Source of the DNA: Ricordea florida
Lineage: Eukaryota > Cnidaria > Anthozoa > Corallimorpharia > Ricordeidae
NCBI GenBank assembly: GCA_949710005.1
Contig: OX453272.1
Span: 25,162,391 to 25,226,390 of the forward strand
Direction of reading: 5' to 3'
Length of the DNA stretch: 64,000 nt
Below, piece after piece: positions 1 through 11,439 of this stretch. The notes below the pieces were generated by a model, which worked only from the letters and a program-made list of their open reading frames with translations, searched no databases and had not been told where the DNA came from. The translations under genes were made by a program, and so were the position numbers. Each line of letters starts with the position of its first letter. Position 1 is the first letter of the stretch.

Positions 1-1435
1 AAAACGATAGTGTTTCCATTTTGAAGAAATTCCCAACACAGAGACTTGCAGTTGTTATAGCAATCATTTATAACGATGTGATCTGATATCATTGAAACAG
101 TGAAAATATTGTAAATTTTCTTGATCTAGCAGTTGTGTTTAGAATTTTCAACAGAATATATACCCAGTGTCACTATAAAGTACTGGTTCTGCAATTTTAT
201 CAGTGATCAATGCCATCATTTGAAAATAAAGCAAATGTTATTACTTACTTCTGAGTAGTATTTCTCTTTGCTATATATATATATATATATGTATGTATTC
301 TCTGATTAAAAGATTTCAATAATATTGCATACAGACAACAAGTTTCATAGCCTTTTCACAATGGGTAAGTTTTACCTTAGAGTTCAATGACCCCCCTGAT
401 AATATTGCTATCTAGAACCCTTGCCCTTTTCCCACAAATGAAATGTTAATTCAAGCCTTAATTTGCAAAGTTAGACATAACATAATAACCTTGTTACTTT
501 CTGCTGTTTACTTCATTTTTATGATGTCAAATATCAATCTTTAATAACAACCACAACATACAGTTAACCTTTTACATTGAAAGAACTTCATAAAGAAGAA
601 AATAAATTTTGTAATGCCAAAATGTTTATAATCTTTCTCATATATTCATTGCAAGTGTGCTGTATGTAGTAACAAGTGTTTCAAGTTTCCTAAATGCCCT
701 AAAGTATGCTTTCAATAATGATTTTCCACACAAACTTTTTAGACAAATGACTGCACTAGATTCTAAGCATTAAAGAAGAAATGGTATTCTTTGGAGCTGT
801 TTTGATTACTACCACCTCTGATGGAAAGCCTATTAAGAAGATTTTTGTATTGCTTGTAGTAGTAGAGTAACAATACCTTTACCAAGATTAGCACATGCAT
901 CCCACCCCATAAAAATATATTATGTTTAACATAAAAAATATAACAATAATAATAATAATAATATCAATACCAGTAATAATAATAATAGTAATAATAATAA
1001 TGATAATAATTATAATGATAGTTCTTCTCGTTACTATATGTCATTGGTTACAAGTTCAATACCTCTGGCTGCCATGACTTTTTCGATGAAATACCATCCT
1101 TATCATAAATCTTTCTTCTGCAGTTTTTATAATAGAAATTTTCATATATTCAAAATAATATACTATTCTCTGGTTGGGTATGGATATTTTGCCTGTTTCT
1201 GTAACAGCACAATTAAACTTTCATGTGGTATATACTTGTGACTGATTGATGTTGATTTCACATTATATTCTTACAGGAGTACATCATAGTGGAGCAATCT
1301 TTTTCAACATGTTAAGATTTCAATAACTCTTTCTTACAGGCATCAATTACATTCGCAAAATATGCACTAAAGAACGTCCATTATAACAAAATAAATAATG
1401 CAAAAAAGCAATTCCGTGGAAAATATCATTATAAC

Positions 1436-2170
1436 GTAACAAAATATAAGCGAGGAAACAATCGGATATCGTTCTGTTACACAATGACTGGACTTTATGC
1501 GACTAGATACTCGTATATCGTTTCGTTACTAATAACAAAATATAAGCGAGGAAACAATCGCATATTGTTTTGTTACATTCTGACTGAACTTTACGCGACT
1601 AGATACTCGCATATCGTTTCGTTAAATATTTATTTGACGTTACTTAAATGTAACAAAATATAAGCGAGTAAACAATCGCATATCGTTCTGTTACACAATG
1701 AATGGACTTTATGCGACTAGATACTCGCATATCGTTTCGTTACTAATAACAAAATATAAGCGAGGAAACAATCGCATATTGTTTTGTTACAGAATGAATG
1801 GACTTTATGCGACTAGATACTCGCATATCGTTTCGTTACTAATAACAAAATATAAGCGAGGAAACAATCGCATATTGTTTTGTTACATTCTGACGGAACT
1901 TTACGCGAACAGATACTCGCATATCGTTTCGTTAAATATTTATTTGACGTGACTTAAATGTAACAAAATATAAGCGAGTAAACAATCGCATATCGTTCTG
2001 TTACACAATGACTGGACTTTATGCGACTAGATACTCGCATATCGTTTCGTTACTAATAACAAAATATAAGCGAGGAAACAATCGCATATTGTTTTGTTAC
2101 ATTCTGACTGAACTTTACGCGACTAGATACTCGCATATCGTTTCGTTAAATATTTATTTGACTTTACTTA
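1436..2170. repeat. Tandem repeat array, about 96-bp subunits in about 310-bp higher-order units
   Basis: Units contain AACAAAATATAAGCGAG followed by a near inverted copy (ATATCGTTTCGTTA). Equivalent points recur at 1651 and 1961 (310 apart), and subunit points at 1705 and 1801 (96 apart). Short ORFs in the array only reflect the repeat. Confidence 0.85.
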
Positions 2171-2827
2171 ATTATTATGTAACAAAATTCCCACCAATGA
2201 GAGCGCTTACAAGCGCAAACAAAGACACGATACCTTTGCGTTTGTCGTGTTTGCTGGCACGGAAGCCATGAAAAAGGGCAAGAGAGGTATAAATTAGGAA
2301 ATTCCTTGTCATTCTTATCCTTCCATGTTCTGGAAACGAAACACTATTTCTTTTTGAAATAGCTGCTTGTTGATAATCAAGAGGGCATGATTGCTTGATC
2401 CTGATTGGCTGAGCGCGCTTCATCAGCAGTGATTTGGTTTCCCGCTTGAAACGAGTTTTGACAAAGTTAAGAGCGAAACGGAATGCAGAAATGCTGCAGT
2501 TAAATCGTTCGCCACGGTAGGAATAAAATTATAATTTTCAACGCACGAACCATTTTTGTTGCCGTGTTCTTTTCAAGTTCTTCATAAAGTTTATACTGAT
2601 CGATTTTACAACTTACATTGTCAATCCATGAATGAAATTAATTTCAGAAAATTCAAAGCTAACGTTTGAGCCGTTTAGACAAGTGAAAACTTTAAAGGCA
2701 GGGTTAATCGATCGTAGCTCCCGTAATAATTTTATGCAAACATCAGTCATCACAAAAAAATCTTGCAATGTTATAAAAAGAATTGGTTCATGCTTTTGGC
2801 TTTTAGCTTTGTATACATCAAGTTATG

Positions 2828-2930
2828 GTGCACTTAGGAAGTTTGGAGAGCATTCAAGAAGCTAGAAACTCGGCTATCGCCTCGACAACTCTTACGCATC
2901 TTTCGTGCTCTCCAAACTTCCCGTGTGCAC
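2828..2930. repeat. Hairpin, about 25-bp stems
   Basis: GTGCACTTAGGAAGTTTGGA at 2828 is mirrored by TCCAAACTTCCCGTGTGCAC ending at 2930. It is a small fold-back sequence between the two arrays of the 1339-3772 insertion. Confidence 0.75.
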
Positions 2931-2999
2931 GCACGTTAAGCATGAACCAATTCTTAATTTTGGCCGTTTTTCGTTGTATGGCTTATAACCCGTTATGTG

Positions 3000-3650
3000 A
3001 TATTTCTACAAAATTGTTCATAACAAAACGATAAGCGAGTATGAAGTCGCCTAGAAAAGAAACGATAAGCAACAATTTGTTGGCTTAAGCCCCGTTATGT
3101 GATATTATATGATGTACATAACGAAACGACAATCGAGTATCTAGTCGCATGGAATTCAGTCACGCATAACAAAACGATAAGGAAGAATTTGGTGGCTTAT
3201 AACCCGTTATATAATATAAACTGTACATAACGAAACGACAAGCGAGTATCTAGTGGCATGGAATTCAGTCACGCATAACAAGACGATAAGCAAGAAATTG
3301 GTGGCTTTATAACCCGTTATATAATATTATAAACATGTACATAACAAAACGATAAGCGAGTATCTAGTTGCATGGAATTCAGTCACGCATAACAAAACGA
3401 TAAGCAAGAATTTGGTGGCTTTATAACCCGTTATATAATATTATAAACATGTACATAACAAAACGATAAGCGAGTATCTAGTTGCATGGAATTCAGTCAC
3501 GCATAACAAAACGATAAGCAAGAATTTGGTGGCTTTATAACCCGTTATATAATATTATAAACATGTACATAACAAAACGATAAGCGGGTATCTAGTTGCA
3601 TGGATTTTAGTCTCATATAACAAAACGATAAGCGAGTATGAAGTTGCTTA
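3000..3650. repeat. Tandem repeat array, 114-bp period
   Basis: AACAAAACGATAAGCGAG begins at 3343, 3457 and 3571, exactly 114 bp apart, with more diverged units on the left. The unit shares the ATAACAAAACGATA word with the outer end of the giant inverted repeat at 7084-7100. Confidence 0.88.
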
Positions 3651-6600
3651 AATTTTGTTCTGTGTTGTTTTTTATAATTTAGTATTAATATTTATACAGA
3701 CAAAATCATTTGCCTAAAATTTTTTGTTATACAGAAAAATATTGTTGCATACTTTTCAAATATAAATATTCCCTTTCTTACATGTATTGTTTTTATGATA
3801 TGACCTAAAAATAGCACAACCACATACTATACAGTTGGCACTCATTATTACCAAACCTTTATTCGAAGTTTTTGTAGAATCCAACTGTTTTACCCCCATT
3901 TTTTTTATGTAATGACATTGTATCTCACACTTCTGTTGACATGGCATCTCTTTTGAGGGAAGAGGAATTTTTCTATCTACCACTAGGGGTACCATTGCAA
4001 CTGAAGAGAGTACACAAATTGAAACATGCACTATTCATAATGCTCTCATTTGTGGTTACCTAGGAATGAAATAATGACTGCAGTAGACAATAAAATATCT
4101 AATCAGAAGATTCTTCTTACAATGAATCTCATGCAATTATTAGAAAAAAACATAAACAAAAAATAATTGGAGCATTCAACTCATCCTCGGTGTAAGAACA
4201 TATTGTGTTTAAAAGTGATGTACAACAAAGAAGACAAAGCAGTAGAGACTAAGAAAATACAACTCCAAAAAGAAACCAGGTTTTTACACTGTGGTAAACA
4301 CAAGCATTCATATCAACTCTTCAATATTTCACCTTCAAAAGATTTACAATAATTTTCAATTTGTGTTAACTGAATATTATTGTGATACTTCATTGACTCT
4401 GTATTCCCCGTTAAGAAAACAAATAATTTTACTATTCCCTTTCGTGCAATCTCAGTGGCAGTGAAAGAGCTAAATGAAGGTCAATTTTTAAGCCCTGTGC
4501 TGAGCGGTATACTGATCATGTAATTTGCACCAGGTGTCACTAATTGTGTACCAAACACAGCATAACAAATTAAAAAATGGGGATAACGCTGATATAAAAA
4601 ATAAAATACAAAATAAAATAAATTATAAAAGTATTGTGACTTATTCAAAAACTAGCTTCGCGAGGTTTTTGCGAGAGTCGTATTTCTAGTATAAATCTAC
4701 TAGCGTTCTATCACAAATGCCGCGCTCTGATTGGCTACGCTACCCACTATCTATTTTGTGATAGATAGTGAGTAGCGTAATGGCGGCCGCTTCTTCACGT
4801 TTTCGAAGTGTCCATGAAGAAGATTTAGACAGTTTACTGGTCGAGGCTGTTCCAGAAAAGACAAAGTTTTGAACAACTAGTAGATTTATACTAAAACTAG
4901 AAATACGACTCCCGCAAAAACCTCGCGAAGCTAGTTTTTGAAGAAGTCACAATGCTTTTATATTTTATTTTATATTTTATTTTTTATATCAGCGTAGTCC
5001 CCATTATTTTATTTCTTATGCTGTGTTTGGTACATAATTAGTGACACCTGGTGCAAATTACATGATCAGTATACCGGTCAACACAGTGCTTAAAAATTGA
5101 CCTTCATTTAGCTCTTTCACTGCCACTGAGATTGCACCAGAGGGAATAGAAGTAAAATTATTTATTATCTTGACAGGGAATACAGAGTCGATGAAGTACC
5201 ACAATAATATTCACTTAACACAAATTGAAAATGATTGTAAATCTTTTGCAGGTGAAATCTTGAAGAGTTGATATGAATGCTTGTGTTTACCATGGTGTAA
5301 AAACCTGTTTTTTTTAGTTTTATTTTCTTAGTCTCTACTGCTTTGTCTTCTCTGTTGTACATCCCTTTTAAAAAAATATGTTCTTACACCGAGGATGAGT
5401 TGAATGCTCCAATTATTTTTTGTTTATGTTTTTTGGTTATAATTGCATGAGATTCATTGTAAGAAGAATCTTCTGATTAGAAATTTTATTGTCTACTGCA
5501 GTCATTATTTCATTCCTAGGTATCCACAATTGAGAGCATTATGAATAGTGCATGTTTCAATTTGTGTACTCTCTTCAGTTGCTATGGTACCCCCAGTGGT
5601 AGATAGAAAAATTCCTCTTCCCTCAAAAGAGATGCCATATCAAGAGAAGTGTGAGATACAATGTCATTACATCCAAAAAAAAAAAATTGGGGGTAAAACA
5701 ATTGGATTCTACAAAAACTTTGAATAAAGGTTTGGTAATAGTGAGTGTCCACTGTATAGTATGTGGTTGTGCTATTTTTAGGTCATATCATAAAAACAGT
5801 ACATGTAAGAAAGAGTTATTGAAACCTAAATATGTTGAAAAAGATTGCTGCACTATGTACTCCTGTAAAAAAATAATGTGAAATCAACATCAATCAGTCA
5901 AAAGTATATACCACATGAAAGTTTAATTGTGCTGTTACAGAAACAGGCAAAATATCCATACCCAACAAGAGAAGATTATATTATTTTGAATATATGCAAA
6001 TTTATATTATAAAAACTGCAGAAGAAAGATTTGATATAAGGATGGCATTTCATCGAAAAAGTCATGGCAGCCAGAGGTATTGAACTGTAACCAATGACAT
6101 ATAGTAATGAGAAGCACTATCATTATATTATTATCATTATTATTATCATTACTACTATTATTACTGTTATTGATATTATTACTATTGTTATATTTTTTAC
6201 GTTTAACATAATATATTTTTATGGGGTGGGATGTATGTCCTAACCTTTGTAAAGGTATTGTTACTCTACTACTACAAGCAATACAAAAATCTTCTTAATA
6301 GGCTTTCCATCAGAGGTGGTAGTAATCAAAACAGCTCCAAACAATACCATTTCTTCTTAAAGGCTTAGAATCTAGTGCGGTCATTTGTCTATAAAGTTTG
6401 TGTGGAAAATCATTATTGAAAACTTGAAACACTTGTTACTACATACAGCACACTTGCAATGAATATGTGAGAAAGATCATAAACATTTTGGCATTACAAA
6501 ATTTATTTTATTCTTTATAAAGTTTTTCCAACGTAAAACATTAACTGTATATTGTAGTTGTTATTAAATATTGATATTTGACATCATAAAAATGAAGTAA

Positions 6601-7119
6601 ACAGCAGAAAGTAACAAGGTTAATATCTTAATTACGGCTTGAATTAACATTTCATTTGTGGGAAATGGGCCAGGTTTCTAGATTGCAATGTTATCAGGGG
6701 GGGGGGGTCCTTGAACTCTAAGCTAAAACTGACCCATTGTGGAAAGACTATGAAACTTGTTGTCTATACGTAATATTATTGAAACCTTTCAATCAGAGAA
6801 TACATACATATATATATATATAGCAAAGAGAAATACTACTCAGAAGTAAGTTATAACATTTGCTTTATTTTCAAATGATCGCATTGATCACTGATGATAT
6901 TGCAGAACCAGTACTTTATAGTGACACTGGGTATATATTCTGTTGAAAATGCTAAACATAACTGCTAGATCAAGAAAACTTACAATATTTTCACTGTTGC
7001 AATGATATCAGATCACATCGTTGTAAATGATTGTTATAACAACTGCAACTCTCTGTGTTGGGAATTTCTTCAAAATGAAAACGCTATCGTTTTGTTATGA
7101 AAAATACCTACTTACATTC

Positions 7120-7300
7120 TCTTGTAATCTGTTGGTCGTCTTCCGATTCCGTTTTTAGACTAATAGAATTATTTTCCACAGACATCTCCAATCGTTGAAG
7201 TTCTTTCTACTCGGTTTCCCTTCTAAGCCGTTTTGCTAAATTTAGTACGCTAATATATTTCGTTATGTAATCGTTCACTAATGTTTTGTATTTCTATCAA
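7120..7300 (-). pseudogene. Possible degraded coding exon
   Basis: On the minus strand a lysine- and glutamate-rich reading frame runs for about 55 codons. It is interrupted by one in-frame TAG and ends at a good splice donor (GTAAGT, near 7120). I do not recognise the protein; the charged helical composition suggests a decayed transposon or host exon. Support is weak because the frame is short and broken. Confidence 0.25.
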
Positions 7301-7724
7301 TAACACATTCAAATTCCAAACTAACTTGGTTGAATTCCTGATCCTTTTCCCTGCTGTTTCGTTTGCCTTTTTCTAGAGCGAGCAGTTTTTGTCTTTGCTG
7401 CGATGACGGATGTCTGTCGTTATTCTCCCCGCTGTCGCTTCTCTATCCCTGCTTTGAGTCGTGCTTTCCTTGTGGTGATTTTCACGGTATTCGAACTTAC
7501 TCGGCGACGATCTCGAGCTAAACTTTCTTGAATATCTCGGAGATCATCTTGCTGGGATGTACTTCCAGGTCGAGTGAAATCGGTTTCCACAAAATTTACG
7601 TTTCTTTCAAAAAGGCATCACGGAATTCGAAATGGCGGTTCAGCAGTTCTCAAGTGCACTACTATTGCCAGGTAACCTGGCCTGCGAACGGACACCTTTA
7701 AAATATAGATATATATATATATAC

Positions 7725-8026
7725 ATATATAAAAACTCTCGGCTCGATTTACTCGGGCTTGCGAGCCACGTGGTTTGACCGGAAGCGACACGATTAGTAA
7801 CCTCGCTACGCTCGGCCTTCGGCCTCGCTTCGCGAGGAACAATTAGATTATTCGCTCTCGATTTCTATGCGTGATAGTTGACTCGGGCTGCGCCCTCGTC
7901 AACTATCACGCGATAGAAATCTCGAGCTCATAATCTAATTGTTTAATATATACATATATAAAAACTCTCGGCTCGATTTACTCGGGCTTGCGAGCCACGT
8001 GGTCTGACCGAAGGCGACACGATTAA
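7725..8026. repeat. About 75-bp direct repeat flanking a hairpin MITE
   Basis: Near-identical copies lie at about 7725-7797 and 7952-8026, each starting at TATATAAAAACTCTCGGCTC and running through a GCGAGCCACGTGGT block. They flank a GC-rich palindrome (7802-7837) and the hairpin element at 7838-7943. Confidence 0.8.
7838..7943. mobile_element. Hairpin MITE, 106 bp
   Basis: The sequence is almost a perfect palindrome. The ends are AACAATTAGATTAT and ATAATCTAATTGTT; the inner stem GTGATAGTTGAC pairs with GTCAACTATCAC; the loop is near GGCTGCGCCC. A second, decayed relative starts near 12748 (ACAATTAGATTATTAGCTCT), so this is a dispersed family. Confidence 0.8.
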
Positions 8027-8722
8027 TAACGACAAGAGTAAAACACTTACATCAAATATAGTCCTTTTCTCCAATGCGTCACACATCTCTTGTTCACTTA
8101 ATTCCATTTCACCAAGACAGGAGAGAAAACTATGTTTACCAAGACCTACGCACGCTGAACGAACCCACACAAGTAAAATGATTTTGCTTACAACGTTTGA
8201 TTAATAAAAGTGCATTCATAAAAGAATAAACAATGGTCGGTTAACAACCAATAAGATGATTAGGGGGTGGGAAGGTACACCTAGTCATCAACGTGAGAAA
8301 AGGTTTGGTTAAGAACCAATGAGATGACGTGGGGGTACTCGATATTCCCTGCGGTACCATTTGTCTTTAAGACAAATCAAAGAGTCGTGATGCCTACTTT
8401 ATAACCTTTATTGAATAATCATAACAGGAGATCCGTAGGGAGAATTTTAAATCTTAAAGTCTTGACCATGGTTGGTGTTGGGAACTAGACTCGTTTCCAG
8501 TTTCTCAGACTCTTGTGCCTTGGCCCCAAAACACACCATATTTTTGTCTGTTTTTCTTTGCTTTTGGTCCCGAAGTCTTTGCTTGGTAGGTCCTTTTACA
8601 GATAACCCTCGGGTCATTTCCTGACAGTGGATTGAAGCAATTCATCTTGTGGCGTCGTACACATAATGAGTAAAACTCTGCAATCACACACTCTTTTAAG
8701 AGTCACTTGGCTAATTCAGGTT

Positions 8723-9224
8723 TCAACCTCTTCTTCTACTTCCTCTTCGTCATTTTCCTTGGGGAGTAACTTCTTAGGCATTAGTCTGTTTAACAGGAAT
8801 TTCCTCTTTGCTACTGCAGACTCGGCCGCTTCGTCAAAATCCATGTCATCTTCCTCAATAAAGCGTCGATGCGTCTTCATGCATCGTGTTTGATACGGTT
8901 AGTCCATTTTAGACGCTCTAAGCAAGTCCTCCGCAGTCTTCTTCTACTTACAGACAACAGGGCATTGAACGCAGCATTTTCGGCATAGTGTTGAGATTTT
9001 CCCTTATCCAGGACCTGCTGGAGTTCTTTCAGGTAGGTTTCTTTGAGATCTTCCCCGACGTTTTGACGTAACAGAGTCCACGGATCTGGTTTATCATCAT
9101 TCGCTTCTTCTTCCTCTTCAGAGCTACTACTATCCTCCTCTTCTTCCACCTCCTCTTCCTCTTCTACCTTTACATCACTGTTATCTTTTACGGGGCCAAA
9201 AATGTCTGTTGAATGATCAGCCAT
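8723..9224 (-). pseudogene. Acidic hypothetical protein gene, frameshifted
   Basis: An ATG at 9224 opens a 115-codon frame to 8877. The first ~45 residues are glutamate- and serine-rich; then comes a basic helical region including ENAAFNALL and RRRLRRTCLERLKW. A second frame starts at the ATG at 8880 and runs 52 codons to 8725, again acidic and helical (MDFDEAAESAVAKRKF) with a poly-Glu tail. The two pieces are in different frames (offset 344 nt), yet the composition continues smoothly, so one gene was probably split by a small indel near 8880. I do not recognise the family. The single long exon among repeats suggests a retrocopy or a transposon-borne gene. Confidence 0.45.
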
Positions 9225-9285
9225 GATTCTCGTCGACCTTCACCAAAGACAGCGTGCTTCAAATGAGCCGAGTCGATTGAACTAA

Positions 9286-9322
9286 TTCCTCGCGAAGCGA
9301 GGCCGAAGGCCGAGCGTAGCGA
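9286..9322. repeat. GC-rich palindrome, second copy
   Basis: CTCGCGAAGCGAGGCCGAAG and its mirrored half recur here and, as the complement, at 7802-7837. The sequence is self-complementary. It is a dispersed short palindrome in this region. Confidence 0.7.
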
Positions 9323-11133
9323 CGAAAACGGCTTATTATTTGAGCGGCTGTTTTATTTAAAGCAAACACTTTGCAGTGTTTGTTAGATCTTCACTTTGAA
9401 CGCGAACAGTTTGTTTGAAATGCCTTTGATGTTTTTCTTAAAGGATACAGTCTAACATGATTTTAGCTTCTAAACATGTGTTTTTCGGTCTTAATGTATC
9501 AGTAAGGGGAAAATTTGCCATTTTACACACTTTTACTTTTTTAAACGGTTGGATAAATCTTAAGGTTATCTTTAAAATTAAAAAAACTCCACGAAAAAAT
9601 ATTATATCCGTCGCTAGTTATTGCGCGATAAAGATTTTTTGCACACTTATTACTTAATTGAGAGTTGACAAGTTTTGTCAAATGAATATTAATTGTCGAG
9701 GCAAGGTGTCACGTGACACCAATAACATGCTGAGTTTGACACTCGATTTCGCGCTATAATCAGTGCACGGATGTCTTCGAGGAAAAACAAGCGACCTTGC
9801 CCTTTTTCATTTCACGGTTCATGACTGACTAATTATGTTAATTCTTCAATGGTCGCTCAAAATGTACTTTATCTGTTTAAGATTCCTTTGAATGATGCTT
9901 TTCTCAAGGGAACAGTCGAGATCAAGGACTTTAGATTCATTAGCAATTCATTTCCACTTGAAGTATTTCAATTGTATTTTTTCTCTTTCACTCTTTCTTC
10001 TCATGTTGGATGAAGAAACAAGAAAGGAACACGCAATTCTCTTTTCTCCAAGAACTAAGGGCTATGATTAATGTAATTGATTTTATTCCCGTCGAAAACT
10101 GCTTATAATTCGCAATGTCAATGAATTAGAGTGGTGCGCTTTGCAGTGCTTGTAAATTTAGTTAGTGATCTTTGAGCGCGAGTAGTTTGTTTGAAATGCT
10201 ATTGATGTTATTCTCCAATGCATAGTTCAAGATTTTTTTCCTCCATTTCTTCAATCTTTCTCTGGATTTTTCGGCACTGGTAGGCATTACTAAGCTTGTC
10301 GATAGATCAAGTGAATGTGATTACAATATGGTTCAAAAGGATACTAAACAAGTCTTTTAATATGTTCAAGGAAACAAACTACCGAGGTAACCAGCCCTCG
10401 GGGAGTGCCCCACAAAGGTGAGACACCAGGGTTTAATGCTCTCCTTAAAAGAGGGGGACTGCGGAAGGCCCGCTGTAAGTACTTTAATTCATGCTGACTT
10501 TTCTTCATTCGGATTGGTTCTTGATAATGTCATTGCCCCATGATGCTTTGCCACACCCTACATAGCTTAGACTCGGACCCAAGTCTTTACCATGACCGCT
10601 TGCAGGAATGACTTCTGTGCGTTTTGGGGGCCTGATACTAAGTATGTTATCGCCTTTTATTGATTGGGTTGCCATGGAAATCCGTGAGACCGATGCCAGG
10701 TCCTCTGTTGAGGCTGGTGGGCTGTTTTCCAATATGGCTGACTTTTATTTGCATGGGCGCCGCCATTTTGAATACTTAATTAGAATCGTCATTGATTGAC
10801 ATTTGTGGCGGCCATCTTGGATTTGTAAAACAATAGCACCCATTGTTCTTGTTGGTCACGTAGTACAAATCCTGGCTCTCGATTCGTTACCGGCCCTATA
10901 AGCGCCGCCATCTTGAATCCTTAATTCGGCTCCTGATTGGCTGAAAAATACCTCCGTCATCTTGGATTTGGAAAAAAATAGCATCCATTGTTCTCCAAAC
11001 AATACCCTATTGTATTTCTCGGCTCCTAATTGGTTACTGCCCATATCAGCGCCCTATACTACTCACGTATTTATATGAATCATTAGTAAAAACATTGTTA
11101 GTAGAGGGGACTGGTTATGAAACCCGGCAAACT
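9323..11133. other. Non-coding host DNA with a local duplication
   Basis: No convincing exon was found. Around 10745-11000 a block containing GCCGCCATTTTGAATACTTAATT and GCCATCTTGGATTTG recurs with changes about 115-165 bp later, so part of it is locally duplicated. The rest is AT-rich unique-looking sequence. Confidence 0.4.
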
Positions 11134-11439
11134 TTAAGTAATGGTCCGGCTAAAAGGTAGGCAGGTGTACGGCAAAACTCATTAAAAAGGTGCGAACAGT
11201 TAATTGTTAATTCCATTTAAATCGCCTCATCTCATTGGCTAATACCAAAAAAATCCCAAAAAAACAATGAAAAAATTTAAAAAACCTAATTTTTAGACCT
11301 TGTCTTTTCCATATCCTTATTGTCTCTCTCGACCAAATTTGGCTCTTGTTCTATGCGCCAATTAGCACCACAAAATTAACTGACAAATTGCCGAGGCCTA
11401 TTGTTTTTCTGCCTGCTTCTTAGCCGGACCATTACTTAA
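11134..11439. mobile_element. 306-bp TTAA-flanked MITE
   Basis: The ends are a perfect 20-bp inverted repeat: TTAAGTAATGGTCCGGCTAA at 11134-11153 and its reverse complement at 11420-11439. The outermost TTAA fits a target duplication of the piggyBac type, leaving GTAATGGTCCGGCTAA as the element's own terminus. It has no ORF, so it would be non-autonomous. Confidence 0.75.

Larger units (their letters stand above)
1339..3772. mobile_element. 2.43-kb insertion with 10-bp target duplication, MULE-like
   Basis: The direct repeat CTTTCTTACA occurs at 1329-1338 and 3773-3782. The unfilled site survives in the other arm of the giant inverted repeat (reverse strand, about 5806-5818), which defines the insertion precisely. 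Its ends form a weak inverted repeat of about 28 bp, starting GGCATC and GGAATA inward and both reaching TATGCA. A 9-10-bp duplication is typical of Mutator-like elements, so a non-autonomous MULE is the best guess. The interior holds two satellite-like arrays and a hairpin, and no convincing protein gene. Confidence 0.7.
1..7093. repeat. Giant inverted repeat (about 7.1 kb), arms meeting near 4757
   Basis: Base 1 onward is the reverse complement of the sequence ending at 7093, and the match continues inward to a centre near 4757, with many small substitutions and indels. Paired landmarks include the (AAT)n tract at 942-1020 with 6120-6190, and the CATGTAAGAAAG region near 5806 with the left-arm site. 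Leaving out the 2.43-kb insertion in the left arm, both arms are about 2.3 kb. The middle (4640-4930) is a nested palindrome whose innermost hairpin is 4736-4777. The right arm ends in TTTTGTTATG just past 7093, so the left end lies a few bases outside the window. No ORF in it looks real. This is probably a large fold-back transposon or an inverted duplication. Confidence 0.9.

Noticed and set aside
1698..2271. Repetitive short ORFs (NGLYATRYSHIVSLLITKYK repeats)
   Set aside because: They are translations of the tandem array; period and content follow the DNA repeat, not a protein.
2175..2423. 82-codon minus-strand ORF
   Set aside because: No domain, no splice context, and it lies in a transposon between satellite arrays.
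10380..10480. Possible structured RNA gene in a GC-richer patch
   Set aside because: No consistent stem set or known RNA signature could be drawn.
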